Assembly: GCA_963801185.1 (NCBI GenBank)
Contig: CAWDDW010000001.1
Location: forward strand, 558,001 to 622,000
Length of the DNA stretch: 64,000 nt
Reading direction: 5' to 3'
From: Palsa-601 sp963801185
GTDB lineage: Bacteria; Actinomycetota; Acidimicrobiia; Acidimicrobiales; Bog-793
Part shown: one piece after another, positions 17,796 through 26,122 of the stretch
Position numbering within the stretch: position 1 is the stretch's first letter
How the letters are laid out: each line of letters starts with the position of its first letter
Notes under the pieces: generated by a model
Told to the model about the DNA's origin: nothing
The model's input: only the letters and a program-made list of their open reading frames with translations
The model's database searches: none
Program-made: the position numbers and the translations under genes

Positions 17796-18215
17796 TCACG
17801 GGGCGCGCTCGGCCACTCGCCTCACCGCGTCGACGTCGCGGCGCATTTCCGCGATCAGCTCCTCACTCCCGGAGAAACGCTCCTGCCCGCGCACCTTCAT
17901 CCCCACGCCCACCTTCACCCGTTGCCCGTAGAGGTCGCCCTCGAAGTCGAGCAAGTAGGCCTCGACCAGGCGAACACCGTGCTCCCCGTAGTACGTGGGC
18001 CGGCTGCCGATCGAGATCGCGGCAAGGTGCGGCTGCCCCGGACTGGCCTCCAACCAGAACCAGCCGGCGTAGATACCGTCCGGCGGCAAGTCGGGATTGT
18101 CCGCCTCGAGTTCGACGTTGGCAGTCGGGAAGCCGAGCTCGGGCCCGCCACGGTTGTCCCCTCGCACGACGGTGCCTGACAGGACGATGTCGATGCCGTC
18201 GATCACGCCCTGCAC
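17796..18215 (-). CDS. stand-alone riboflavin kinase domain
   Basis: A 139-residue protein equal to the C-terminal flavokinase domain of RibF: GTVVRGDNRGGPELGFPTANVELE (the kinase PTAN motif), PPDGIYAGWFWLE, a later SIGSRPTY and LLDFEGDLYGQRVKV. It would convert riboflavin to FMN with ATP. In most bacteria this domain is fused behind the FMN adenylyltransferase domain, which is absent here. A full RibF elsewhere in the genome is likely, making this either a second kinase or the main one with a separate adenylyltransferase. Diverges from the HMG-CoA lyase gene. Confidence 0.85.
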   Translation of the reverse strand: MQGVIDGIDIVLSGTVVRGDNRGGPELGFPTANVELEADNPDLPPDGIYAGWFWLEASPGQPHLAAISIGSRPTYYGEHGVRLVEAYLLDFEGDLYGQRVKVGVGMKVRGQERFSGSEELIAEMRRDVDAVRRVAERAP

Positions 18216-18258
18216 GCTACCCAGCCGCGCGCGTCAGCACCCCACTAACCTGCGAACC

Positions 18259-19227
18259 GTGGTGGCCACCGGCGACTCCCGACCTCGTCTTCCACTGCTT
18301 CCCTCTTCCGTCTCCATCCGTGAAGTCGGACCGCGAGACGGGCTGCAGGGCGAGCGCCTCATCGCCCCCGAAAGGCGCGCCGAGCTCGTGCTCGCGCTCA
18401 TCACGGCCGGCTGCAAGAACGTCGAGGCCGGAAGCTTCGTCTCGGAGAAGGCGGTGCCGGCGATGGCAGGTGCGCGGGAGGTCATCGAGCGGCTGCCGAG
18501 AGACAGCGGCGCGGTGTTCACGGCACTTGTCGCGAACCTCAGAGGCGCCGAAGCGGCGCTCGAGACGGCCGTGGACGAGATCACCGTCACGGTCGCGGCG
18601 AGCGCCGTTTACAACGAGCGCAACGTCCACAGGACGATCGAGGAGTCGGTCGGCGAGATCGGCCGCATCGCGCGCGTCGCCACCGCCCAACACGTCCCCG
18701 TCGATGCCGTCATCTCGTGCGCGTTCGGTTCCCCGTACGAGGGCGACATCCCGCCGCGGGAGGTGGCCGGCCTTGCTGGTCGCCTCATCGAGGCCGGGTC
18801 GACGGCTATCACGCTCGCCGACACGACCGGCATGGCGACCCCGAGGATCATCGACGAGGCGCTAGAGCAGCTTTCTCAGCAGCTCCCGGGCCTCTCCCCG
18901 GGCCTGCACCTCCACGAGACCCGTGGCACGGCCCTTGTCAACGCGTACGCAGCGCTCGGGCTCGGCGTGACCAGATTCGACACCTCGATCGGAGGGTTGG
19001 GTGGCTCACCGTTCGCCGACGGCGCCGGCGGCAACCTGGCGACCGAAGACTTCGTGGCCCTCCTCGACGACGTAGGTGTGGAGTCGGGGATCGATCTCGA
19101 CCGGCTGCTCGAGGCCGCAGAGATGACTCGGGGCCTCGTCGGTCGGGAGCTACCGAGCAAGGTGAGCCGGGCAGGCGGGCGCCTCTCACGCCACGTGCCG
19201 GAGGCGCTCGGGCGCGACAAGACGTGA
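18259..19227 (+). CDS. hydroxymethylglutaryl-CoA lyase-like enzyme
   Basis: HMGL-like TIM-barrel protein of about 322 residues. Motifs: REVGPRDGLQGE near the start, VISCAFGSPYEG, the metal-binding HLHE in LHLHETRGTALVNAYAALG, and DTSIGGLGGSPFADGAGGN. In true HMG-CoA lyases the last motif is GGLGGCPFA, with a catalytically important cysteine; here it is serine, so activity or substrate may differ. The expected reaction is cleavage of HMG-CoA (or a related 3-hydroxyacyl-CoA) to acetoacetate and acetyl-CoA in leucine breakdown. No other leucine-degradation gene is adjacent. The GTG at 18259 is the only good start. Confidence 0.85.
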   Translation: MVATGDSRPRLPLLPSSVSIREVGPRDGLQGERLIAPERRAELVLALITAGCKNVEAGSFVSEKAVPAMAGAREVIERLPRDSGAVFTALVANLRGAEAALETAVDEITVTVAASAVYNERNVHRTIEESVGEIGRIARVATAQHVPVDAVISCAFGSPYEGDIPPREVAGLAGRLIEAGSTAITLADTTGMATPRIIDEALEQLSQQLPGLSPGLHLHETRGTALVNAYAALGLGVTRFDTSIGGLGGSPFADGAGGNLATEDFVALLDDVGVESGIDLDRLLEAAEMTRGLVGRELPSKVSRAGGRLSRHVPEALGRDKT

Positions 19228-19258
19228 ACGGCGCCGGAAGTTCAGCAATACTCAGGCC

Positions 19259-20383
19259 ATGACCACGCGCCCCCGCCTGCCGATTGGCTTCCGAGCCCGG
19301 GCGACAGACCATCTCGCAGTTGCGGTTGGCACCGTGAAGGGCCTGTTCATCGTGAGTGACGGCGTCCCGGACGGGCCGTGGTTCAAGGGCCAGCACGTGC
19401 CGGCGTTTCTGCAGATCGGTCCGCGCTACCTCGCCGCCACCGTCGACGCGCGATACGGCCCGATGGTGCACGTGAGCGTTGACAGCGGCACGACCTGGAC
19501 CGAGCCGACGGGCCGCCCGATCGCGTTCCCGGAGGGCGCAGACGCCTCCGTCGCCCAGATCTGGCAACTCCACCTGGACCAGCGCAACGAGGACTCCGAC
19601 AACCCTGTCGTGCTGGCCGGGGTCGAGCCGGCTGCTCTGTTCCGCTCCGCTGACCTCGGCGACTCCTTCGAGCTCGTCGAACCTCTCTGGTCCCATCCAC
19701 ACCGGGAAAGGTGGGAGCCCGGAGGCGGCGGGCTCGGCCTGCACACGGTGCTCACCCACCCGCAACGCCCGGACCGGATCATCGTCGGCATCTCGGCCGG
19801 TGGCGTCTACCGCTCGGACGACGGTGGGGCAAACTGGTCACCGAGAAACGTCGGGATCGGTGCTCGGCATCTTCCCGAACCCGACGTCGAGTTCGGCCAG
19901 TGTGTCCACAAGATCGCTATCGACGCCGAAGGCCCCGACGTTCTCTGGCTGCAGAACCACTGGGGCGTCTACCGGTCGACCGACGCCGGCGACAGCTGGG
20001 AGGACCTCGGCCGGCCCGGCGAGCTCGGAGGTTTGCCCTCCGACTTCGGCTTCCCGATCGTCGCGCATCCAGACGAGCCCGGGACCGCCTTCGTCTTCCC
20101 GCTCGAGTCCGACGAGTACCGCTGTTCGCCTGGCGGGAGTTGCCGTGTCTACCGCACCGCCGACGCAGGCAAGACCTGGGAGGCGCTCGGCGATGGCCTC
20201 CCGCCAGCACACGCGCACCTGACGGTGTTGAGGGACGCCTTCACCATCGGCGGGAGCGCTCCGTTCCAGCTCGTGTTCGGCACCCGTACCGGGCAGGTGT
20301 ACTCCTCCGCCGACGGCGGCGAGCACTGGCGGCTCTTCGCCGACCACCTGCCACCGATCCTGAGCGTGAGGGTCCTTGACTGA
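19259..20383 (+). CDS. BNR/YVTN-type beta-propeller protein
   Basis: A 374-residue propeller protein with several Asp-box-like turns (SVDSGTTWTEP, RSDDGGANWSPRN, STDAGDSWEDLG, TADAGKTWEALG, SADGGEHWRLF). This sialidase/sortilin-like scaffold occurs in glycosidases, photosystem assembly factors and uncharacterised cytosolic proteins. No signal peptide is visible (starts MTTRPRLPIGFRARATDHLAVAVGTVKGLF), so it is probably cytosolic and of unknown activity. Its stop overlaps the presumed CTG start of the HAD gene (CTGA), implying co-translation. Confidence 0.82.
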   Translation: MTTRPRLPIGFRARATDHLAVAVGTVKGLFIVSDGVPDGPWFKGQHVPAFLQIGPRYLAATVDARYGPMVHVSVDSGTTWTEPTGRPIAFPEGADASVAQIWQLHLDQRNEDSDNPVVLAGVEPAALFRSADLGDSFELVEPLWSHPHRERWEPGGGGLGLHTVLTHPQRPDRIIVGISAGGVYRSDDGGANWSPRNVGIGARHLPEPDVEFGQCVHKIAIDAEGPDVLWLQNHWGVYRSTDAGDSWEDLGRPGELGGLPSDFGFPIVAHPDEPGTAFVFPLESDEYRCSPGGSCRVYRTADAGKTWEALGDGLPPAHAHLTVLRDAFTIGGSAPFQLVFGTRTGQVYSSADGGEHWRLFADHLPPILSVRVLD

Positions 20384-21054
20384 CCGAGAACCACGCAACT
20401 GAGCTGGTCATCTTCGACTGCGACGGAGTGCTCGTCGACTCTGAGCGCCTCGCCGTCCAGGTTGAGGTCGGGATCCTCGGAGATCTGGGTTGGGAGATCA
20501 CGCCGGCGGAGATCGCCGAGCGCTTCTTAGGCATCAGCGATGCCGACTACGTCGCCCAGATCGAGGCGCACCTCGGGATCACGCTGCCATCCTCCTGGCT
20601 ACAGGACATGGAGCCGCGCTACCTGGAGGCCTTCGAGCGCGAGCTGAAGCCGGTCGACGGGATCAAGGCGGCACTCGACGTGCTCGAGGCGGCGGGAATC
20701 CGGACCGCGGTCGCCTCGAGTGGGACACTCAAGAAGATCCGCTTCACCCTTGGGCTCACAGGCCTCTGGGAGCGCTTCGAGGGCCGCATCTTCTCCGCCA
20801 CCGAGGTGGCGAGGGGCAAGCCGGCTCCCGACCTCTTCCTGCACGCGGCCCTCAGCCTCGGCGCGCCGCCCGAGCGGTGCGCGGTGGTGGAAGACAGCCC
20901 GGCGGGCGTGCAGGCGTCTCTCGCCGCCGGCATGCAGACGATCGCGTATGCGGGAGGCGGCCTCGTGCCCCTCGAACGGCTGAGCGTGCCGGGGGTTACG
21001 GTGATCTCTGACATGAGGCAGCTGGCGGGCCGCCTGGCCGAAGGGGAGCTCGCG
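20380..21054 (+). CDS. HAD-superfamily hydrolase (beta-phosphoglucomutase-like), CTG start
   Basis: HAD phosphatase/phosphomutase domain: catalytic FDCDGVLVDSE at the N-terminus, VASSG motif II, RGKPAPDLFLHAA motif III and VVEDSPAGVQAS motif IV. The substrate is probably a small sugar phosphate. The only in-frame triplets before the catalytic aspartate that could start translation are CTG at 20380 and CTG at 20404; no ATG, GTG or TTG exists because a stop lies at 20377. CTG 20380 overlaps the upstream stop as CTGA, typical of coupling. The frame continues without a stop into the Rieske domain, so either a fusion or a lost stop is present. Confidence 0.8.
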
Positions 21055-22079
21055 TTGACCGACTCAGTACTTCTCACGAACACTCACCCGGCGCTGCGGC
21101 ACTGCTGGCACCCGGTGGCGAGATCGAGCGAGATCGGCGAGCAGCCCGTCCGAGCCCTTCTCCTCGGCGAGCCGCTGGTGCTCTTTCGCTCCGGCGGCCG
21201 CATCCGAGCCTTCGCCGATCGCTGTCCTCACCGCGGAGCGCCGCTCTCGCTCGGCTGTGCGGAGGGTGGCGGGGTGAGATGTGCCTACCACGGGTGGCGT
21301 TTCGACCCGAACGGCCGCTGCAACGAGATACCCGCCCTCGGGCCGGATGCCGTCATCCCCTCGCGAGCTGCCCTCTCCCCCGTCGCGGCCGTCGACGAGC
21401 GCCTCGGCCTGGTCTTCGTTGCCCCCGAGGAGCCGTTCCCGGCCGTACGGCTCCCCGACGTGCCCGAGGCCGGCGACCCGACTTTCGTCGCCGGCGAGCT
21501 GCCCGTCTTCGCCGCCCGGGCCAGCGCCGGGTTGCTGGCGGACAACTTCCTCGACACGGCTCACTTCCCCTTCGTCCACGCGGGGACCTTCGGCGCCGGA
21601 GAAGCCCGGGAAGTCGGCCGGATCGAGGTCACTCGTGAGCCGGGTGAGCTTGCGTTCACGGCGACGTACGAGCACCTCTTCTCCAACCGGGAGGATCCCG
21701 GCGTGGCGAGTGGCGAGCGCCCGCTCGTCCAGAACCGGAGGCTGACCTATCGGTTCGTGGCGCCGTTTCACCTGACGCTGCGCATCGACTACCTCGACGC
21801 CGGAGGGACGAACACGATCGCTTTCTTCCTCCAGCCCGAGTCGGACGACCGCTGCCGGATCTTCTCCACGATCTGGCGCAACGACCTCGAGGGCGACTCC
21901 GGCCGGCTCCAAGAGGCAGTCGCCTTCGAGGTGAAGGTCGTGGAGGAGGACCTGCGGATCCAAGAGGCCTATTACCGGCTTGCGCTCCCGCTCGACCCCA
22001 CCACGGAGCTGCACACGAAAGCCGACCGCACGACGGTGAAGCTCGCCGCGTTCTCACCGAGCTCGTGGCGTCGAGCTGA
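21055..22079 (+). CDS. Rieske [2Fe-2S] non-haem iron oxygenase (same frame as HAD; C-terminus frameshifted)
   Basis: Rieske cluster ligands are seen in CPHRGAPLS and CAYHGW, followed by a catalytic domain with the mononuclear iron motif (DNFLDTAHFPFVH). It is an aromatic-ring or demethylase-type oxygenase subunit. Though in frame with HAD, it has its own signals: TTG at 21055 preceded by AAGGGGAG, giving the family-like N-terminus TDSVLLTNTHPALRHCWHPV. Near 22040 one base appears missing: the current frame runs on antisense into the DJ-1 gene to 22359, while the neighbouring frame gives RRVLTELVASS and stops at 22077-22079. An electron-transfer partner is not nearby. Confidence 0.75.
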
Positions 22080-22088
22080 CCCACCACG

Positions 22089-22739
22089 CTACCGGCGGGA
22101 TCGGGCGTACTCCGCGGCGCGTGCCACGACTTCCGCGCTGGACTTGGCGAGCGATCCGGAGTCGACCGGCGGCTGCGGGTCGTACTCGATCATCAGCTGT
22201 GATGCTTCGGCGGCCGTGCGGTCGACGAGCAGCTCGACGAGGCGCAGGGCCATGTCGATACCGCTCGACACCCCCGCAGCTGTGATGATTCTCTCGTCGA
22301 GGTGTTCGACGACCCGCTCCGGGAGGGCAACGGCACCGAACGCTTCGAGTTCCGCGTAACACGCCCAGTGCGTGGTGGCGGTCAGTCCCTCGAGAAGGCC
22401 GGCCGCCGCCAACACGAGCGACCCCGTGCACACCGATGTGGTGAACCGTGTCGTGGCATGTGCGTGGCGCAACCACTCGAGCACACGCTCGTCAGCTTCG
22501 AGGGGCCGGATTCCCACACCACCCGGGAACACGACGACGTCGGGCTCGGGAAGATCCTCGAAGGTGGCATCCACCACGATGCCGAGCATCCCGTTGTCGC
22601 TTCGCACCTCGCCCCGCTCGTGGCCGACGAAGGTCACGTCAATCGACGGGATCCGTTGAAGCACTTCGTACGGCCCGATGCCGTCAAGGGCAGTGAAGCT
22701 CGGGAACAGGGGGATGGCGACCTCGACGGTCTCGGTCAT
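22089..22739 (-). CDS. DJ-1/PfpI family protein (isonitrile hydratase-like)
   Basis: A 216-residue class I glutamine-amidotransferase-like protein. It begins VEVAIPLFPSFTALDGIGPYEVL, has VVFPGGVG and the nucleophile elbow SVCTGSLVLAAAG with the conserved cysteine, then THWACYAEL. Relatives include isonitrile hydratase, and the same domain forms the N-terminal half of GlxA regulators. Its ATG overlaps the stop of the upstream GlxA-type gene by 4 bp, so the regulator probably controls this enzyme. Convergent with the Rieske gene. Confidence 0.87.
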   Translation of the reverse strand: MTETVEVAIPLFPSFTALDGIGPYEVLQRIPSIDVTFVGHERGEVRSDNGMLGIVVDATFEDLPEPDVVVFPGGVGIRPLEADERVLEWLRHAHATTRFTTSVCTGSLVLAAAGLLEGLTATTHWACYAELEAFGAVALPERVVEHLDERIITAAGVSSGIDMALRLVELLVDRTAAEASQLMIEYDPQPPVDSGSLAKSSAEVVARAAEYARSRR

Positions 22740-23731
22740 GCGGGCGTCCTTTCGTAAGCCACGACGCGAAAGCGCCGTCTGTAGGCATTTGGCGTGACGT
22801 TGAGCCGCCGCTGGAAGACCCGCCTGAACGTCTCGGCGGTGCCGAAGCCGCAGCGGTTGGCGATCACGTCCAGGGTGTCGTTCGTGGTCTTGAGCTCGCG
22901 CCGCGCCGCCTCGAGGCGGACGCGCTCGACGAACCGCCCGGGTGTCTCGCCCACCTCGGCAGTGAACACACGGGCGAAGTGGCGCACGCTCATCGCGCAG
23001 GCGGCTGCCAGCGCAGGCAGGCGGTGATCGCCACTCGGTGCCGCCTCCACCAGTGTTTGCACGGCTCTCACGGTGGAGCGCTCAGCACGCCGGACCCACA
23101 CCGGCGAGGCGAACTGCGTCTGGCCGCCCGGACGATGAAGATACATGACCAACCACCGCGCAACCATCTGAGCCACCTCGACGCCGAGATCCTCCTGTAC
23201 GAGGGCGAGAGCGAGGTCGATACCGGCGGTGACGCCCGCGCTCGTCCAGTACTTGCCGTCCCGGATGTAGATCGGATCGGAGTCGACCACGAGCGCCGGG
23301 AAGGCGGCCGCCAGCTGTTCCGCACGCGCCCAGTGGGTCGTCACCCGGCGGCCGTCGAGCAGCCCGGCCTCGGCGGCCACGAACGCGCCGGTGCACACCG
23401 TGACCACGCGACGGCAGCTTGGGGCCGTGGCCGTTATCCAGGACATCAGCTCGTCGTCGGCCGAAGCGACCTGCGCGCCGTCACCACCGGGGAGCACCAA
23501 GGTGTCGATCGGCCTCGTGACCTCTGCCAGCGGAACGGTGCACAGGCCGATGCGGCTCTCGGCGAGCACCGGTCCACCGGACCTCGAGGCGAGCTCCACG
23601 CGATAGCCGGCCGCCCGGCCCAGATGGCGCGCAATCCGCGTCGCGCTCGCGAAGACCTCGAACGGTCCGACGGCGTCGAGCGACTGCAAGCCCGGGAACA
23701 GCACGATGACCACGTGGCGCTGCCTCATCAC
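22736..23731 (-). CDS. GlxA-type AraC-family regulator with DJ-1 domain
   Basis: A 331-residue regulator with an N-terminal DJ-1/PfpI domain (VVIVLFPGLQSLDAVGPFEVF, VVTVCTGAFVAAEAGLL, THWARAEQL) and a C-terminal AraC helix-turn-helix pair (LAAACAMSVRHFARVF and DVIANRCGFGTAETFRRVFQR). This layout matches GlxA/CdhR regulators sensing small nitrogenous metabolites. It is the first gene of a two-gene operon with a free-standing DJ-1 enzyme (ATGA overlap). Confidence 0.92.
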   Translation of the reverse strand: MMRQRHVVIVLFPGLQSLDAVGPFEVFASATRIARHLGRAAGYRVELASRSGGPVLAESRIGLCTVPLAEVTRPIDTLVLPGGDGAQVASADDELMSWITATAPSCRRVVTVCTGAFVAAEAGLLDGRRVTTHWARAEQLAAAFPALVVDSDPIYIRDGKYWTSAGVTAGIDLALALVQEDLGVEVAQMVARWLVMYLHRPGGQTQFASPVWVRRAERSTVRAVQTLVEAAPSGDHRLPALAAACAMSVRHFARVFTAEVGETPGRFVERVRLEAARRELKTTNDTLDVIANRCGFGTAETFRRVFQRRLNVTPNAYRRRFRVVAYERTPA

Positions 23732-23855
23732 TGCCAGCGTGCATCACCGGCCACATGGCGTCAATGACGTCGTTCCCACACATTCGGCCATACAGGTCGT
23801 ACGACCACTCTGCTCCGCTTGCGCTCGTCGTGCGGTACCAGCCAAAGTCCACTCC

Positions 23856-24512
23856 ATGAGCGGCGACGGCAGTGAGCGCACTGCGACCGGTGGGACCGAA
23901 CCGCGCAAGTACCGCACGGTGGTCGGCTCCCAGGAGATCGAGCTTCCACTCGTGGAGGTGGCAAAGGACCTCTCGATCGCATTGCTGATCTGCGTGGACC
24001 ATGGTCTGGCGTTCTCCGAGCGAGCCGGTGCCGAGCTGGCAGCGCTCATGGCGCCCTACGACGTCGAGATCGTGGCCTCCGTCGCCACGATGGGCATCCC
24101 GCTCGCCATCGAGGTCAGCCGGGCGCTCGGGCTGGACGACTACGCCATCCTCCACAAGACGCCGAAGATCCATCTGGCCGATGCGATCTCCGAGCCGGTC
24201 AAGTCGATCACGACAGCTGCCAAGCAGCGACTCTTGTTCGACCGCGCCAGGGTCCATGCCATCTCAGGCAAGCGTGTCGGGATCGTCGACGACGTCATCT
24301 CGACCGGCGGGTCGAGTCGTGCCGCACTGAACCTCGTGCGGGCAGTCGGCGGCGAGCCGGTCGTGTTCGGAGCCCTCCTCACCGAGGGAAGTGCCTGGCG
24401 GGAAGTGCTCGGGCCAGATGCCGACAAGGTAAAGGCCCTCGGCTCGATCCCGGTCTTCCACCATGAGCCGGATGGCTCGCTCAGGGAGGACTGGGGTCCG
24501 CCTTCGACATGA
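23856..24512 (+). CDS. phosphoribosyltransferase (adenine-PRTase-like)
   Basis: Type I phosphoribosyltransferase of 218 residues. The PRPP-binding loop is VGIVDDVISTGGSS, preceded by DYAILHKTPKIH and by the hood-region VEIVASVATMGIPLAIEV. It resembles APRT/Xpt-type purine salvage enzymes; the exact base is undetermined. The ATG at 23856 follows an uninformative upstream frame. Its stop overlaps the start of the DUF2142 membrane protein by 4 bp, an odd pairing of salvage with a glycan-type membrane protein. An NCS1 nucleobase permease and an adenosine deaminase follow within 4 kb. Confidence 0.85.
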   Translation: MSGDGSERTATGGTEPRKYRTVVGSQEIELPLVEVAKDLSIALLICVDHGLAFSERAGAELAALMAPYDVEIVASVATMGIPLAIEVSRALGLDDYAILHKTPKIHLADAISEPVKSITTAAKQRLLFDRARVHAISGKRVGIVDDVISTGGSSRAALNLVRAVGGEPVVFGALLTEGSAWREVLGPDADKVKALGSIPVFHHEPDGSLREDWGPPST

Positions 24513-26122
24513 ACGGTGAGGTCAAGGTGGTGCCGGAGACCGGTGGCGGGCGGGCGGCGATGGCGGGAGTCATGGCGTCGCTCGCGCTATTCACCCTCAC
24601 CATCCTGTGGTCGTTCTCGGCACCGTTGCTGTCGTCCCCAGACGAGCCGCATCACATCGTGAAAGCCGTCGCCGTGTGGCGGGGAGAATGGCTCGGGACC
24701 CATTCGCAGGGCATGAACTCGGCGACGATGACCGTGCTCGTCCCGCAGACGTTCGCCCGGGCGATCGGCAACTTCGACTGCTACCGGCAGCGGCCCCAGA
24801 TCCCTGCCGGGTGCGCGAAGAAGGTCGTCGCGAGCGCGAAGATCGTGCCGGCCCGGACACACGTCGGCCGCTACCCGCCCTTCTACTACCTGCTGATCGG
24901 ATGGCCGTCACTGCTATCGGTCTCCGAGGCGACCATGCGCTGGATCCGCGTGATCTCGGCGCTTTGGAACTCGGCGGTGCTCGGGTTCGCCGTCTTCCTC
25001 GTCCGCCGGTTCCGCATGGGCGCCGGAGTGCTGGTGGGGTTGTGCTGCGCCCTCACCCCCGTCGCGATCTTCATGGACTCGACCGTGCAGCCGAACGGGC
25101 TCGAAGCATCGCTCGGGCTCCTCGTTGCAATCTCGATCATCGGCCTCGCCCGCTTCAGCGAGCGGACACCCGACCTCGACGCGGCGCCGCCCCGGCTCCT
25201 CGTCTCCTCGGCCGGCGCCAGCGCGTCGGCCCTCGTCCTCGTGCGCGGCCTCTCGCCGCTGTGGCTGGCCTGCCTCGGCGTGGTGGCGCTCATCCTCGTC
25301 CCCTCGGCCCGTTGGAGACGGTGGCTCCGCCTGACATCTGTCCGGCTCTGGCTCGGCGTGGTAGCCGTCTGCTCGGCGCTGGCGATCGCGTGGATCATCG
25401 GAGCCGACGCGCTCGCCATCCAACCGTGGCCGCTGTCGCTCAACACCTACCAGCACGTATCGGACTGGCGCGAGATCCAGCTCGTGCTCGGTCGCAACGG
25501 CTTGTTCGCCGAGCAGATGGTGGGTGCCATAACGAAGGACTCGAGGATCCCCGTCGGTGGTTTCGTGCTCGCCTTCGTCGTCCTGAGCGTGCTGATAATC
25601 GCCGGTTTCGTGCGCGCCACGGCACGCCAGCGGGTCGCCCTCGGGTTCTCGTTGCTAGCCACCGCCCTCATCCCGGTCGCCTTGGCGGCACCGCGTATCC
25701 GCCCGGACGGCATCAACTGGCAGGGTCGCTACACGATGCCGTTCGCCGTCATGATCGTGCTGATGGCGGCGATGGCGGCGTTCGGATCGGGTCGATCGGG
25801 AACGTCTGGAGAACGAGAGGCAAGGGCGGCCTCGGGATCGCCCCCGTCCGGGCCGAGGATGAGCCGGCAGCTCGGGCGCGTCGCGGCGGCGGTAGTCGGG
25901 TGGACCTTCCTGCTCGAAGGTGTCCTGTACTGGTGCATGCTGCGGCGGTACACGGTCTCCACCAACGGTCCGTACGACCTGCTCTCGGTGACACACCCCG
26001 ACTGGTCGCCCGTGCTGCCGCTCCCTTTGCTGGCCGCCGCCGTGCCATTGCTCCTCGCTGGCATCGCCCTGTTCTTCGCCCGCCTGCTGCCGCGGTGCGA
26101 GTACTCGCCGGACGCGCCCTAG
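24509..26122 (+). CDS. DUF2142 polytopic membrane protein
   Basis: A 537-residue integral membrane protein with about ten hydrophobic segments. The family motif SSPDEPHH follows the first membrane helix, then RYPPFYYLLIGWP. DUF2142 proteins resemble GT-C glycosyltransferases and are found in surface polysaccharide clusters, but no donor or acceptor is known. It is translationally coupled to the phosphoribosyltransferase. Its stop codon shares the tetranucleotide CTAG with the stop of the convergent NCS1 permease. Confidence 0.87.
   Translation: MNGEVKVVPETGGGRAAMAGVMASLALFTLTILWSFSAPLLSSPDEPHHIVKAVAVWRGEWLGTHSQGMNSATMTVLVPQTFARAIGNFDCYRQRPQIPAGCAKKVVASAKIVPARTHVGRYPPFYYLLIGWPSLLSVSEATMRWIRVISALWNSAVLGFAVFLVRRFRMGAGVLVGLCCALTPVAIFMDSTVQPNGLEASLGLLVAISIIGLARFSERTPDLDAAPPRLLVSSAGASASALVLVRGLSPLWLACLGVVALILVPSARWRRWLRLTSVRLWLGVVAVCSALAIAWIIGADALAIQPWPLSLNTYQHVSDWREIQLVLGRNGLFAEQMVGAITKDSRIPVGGFVLAFVVLSVLIIAGFVRATARQRVALGFSLLATALIPVALAAPRIRPDGINWQGRYTMPFAVMIVLMAAMAAFGSGRSGTSGEREARAASGSPPSGPRMSRQLGRVAAAVVGWTFLLEGVLYWCMLRRYTVSTNGPYDLLSVTHPDWSPVLPLPLLAAAVPLLLAGIALFFARLLPRCEYSPDAP

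Noticed and set aside
22080..22359. C-terminal 90 residues of the Rieske frame
   Set aside because: They are antisense to the conserved DJ-1 gene and low-complexity; the adjacent frame gives a family-like end at 22079.
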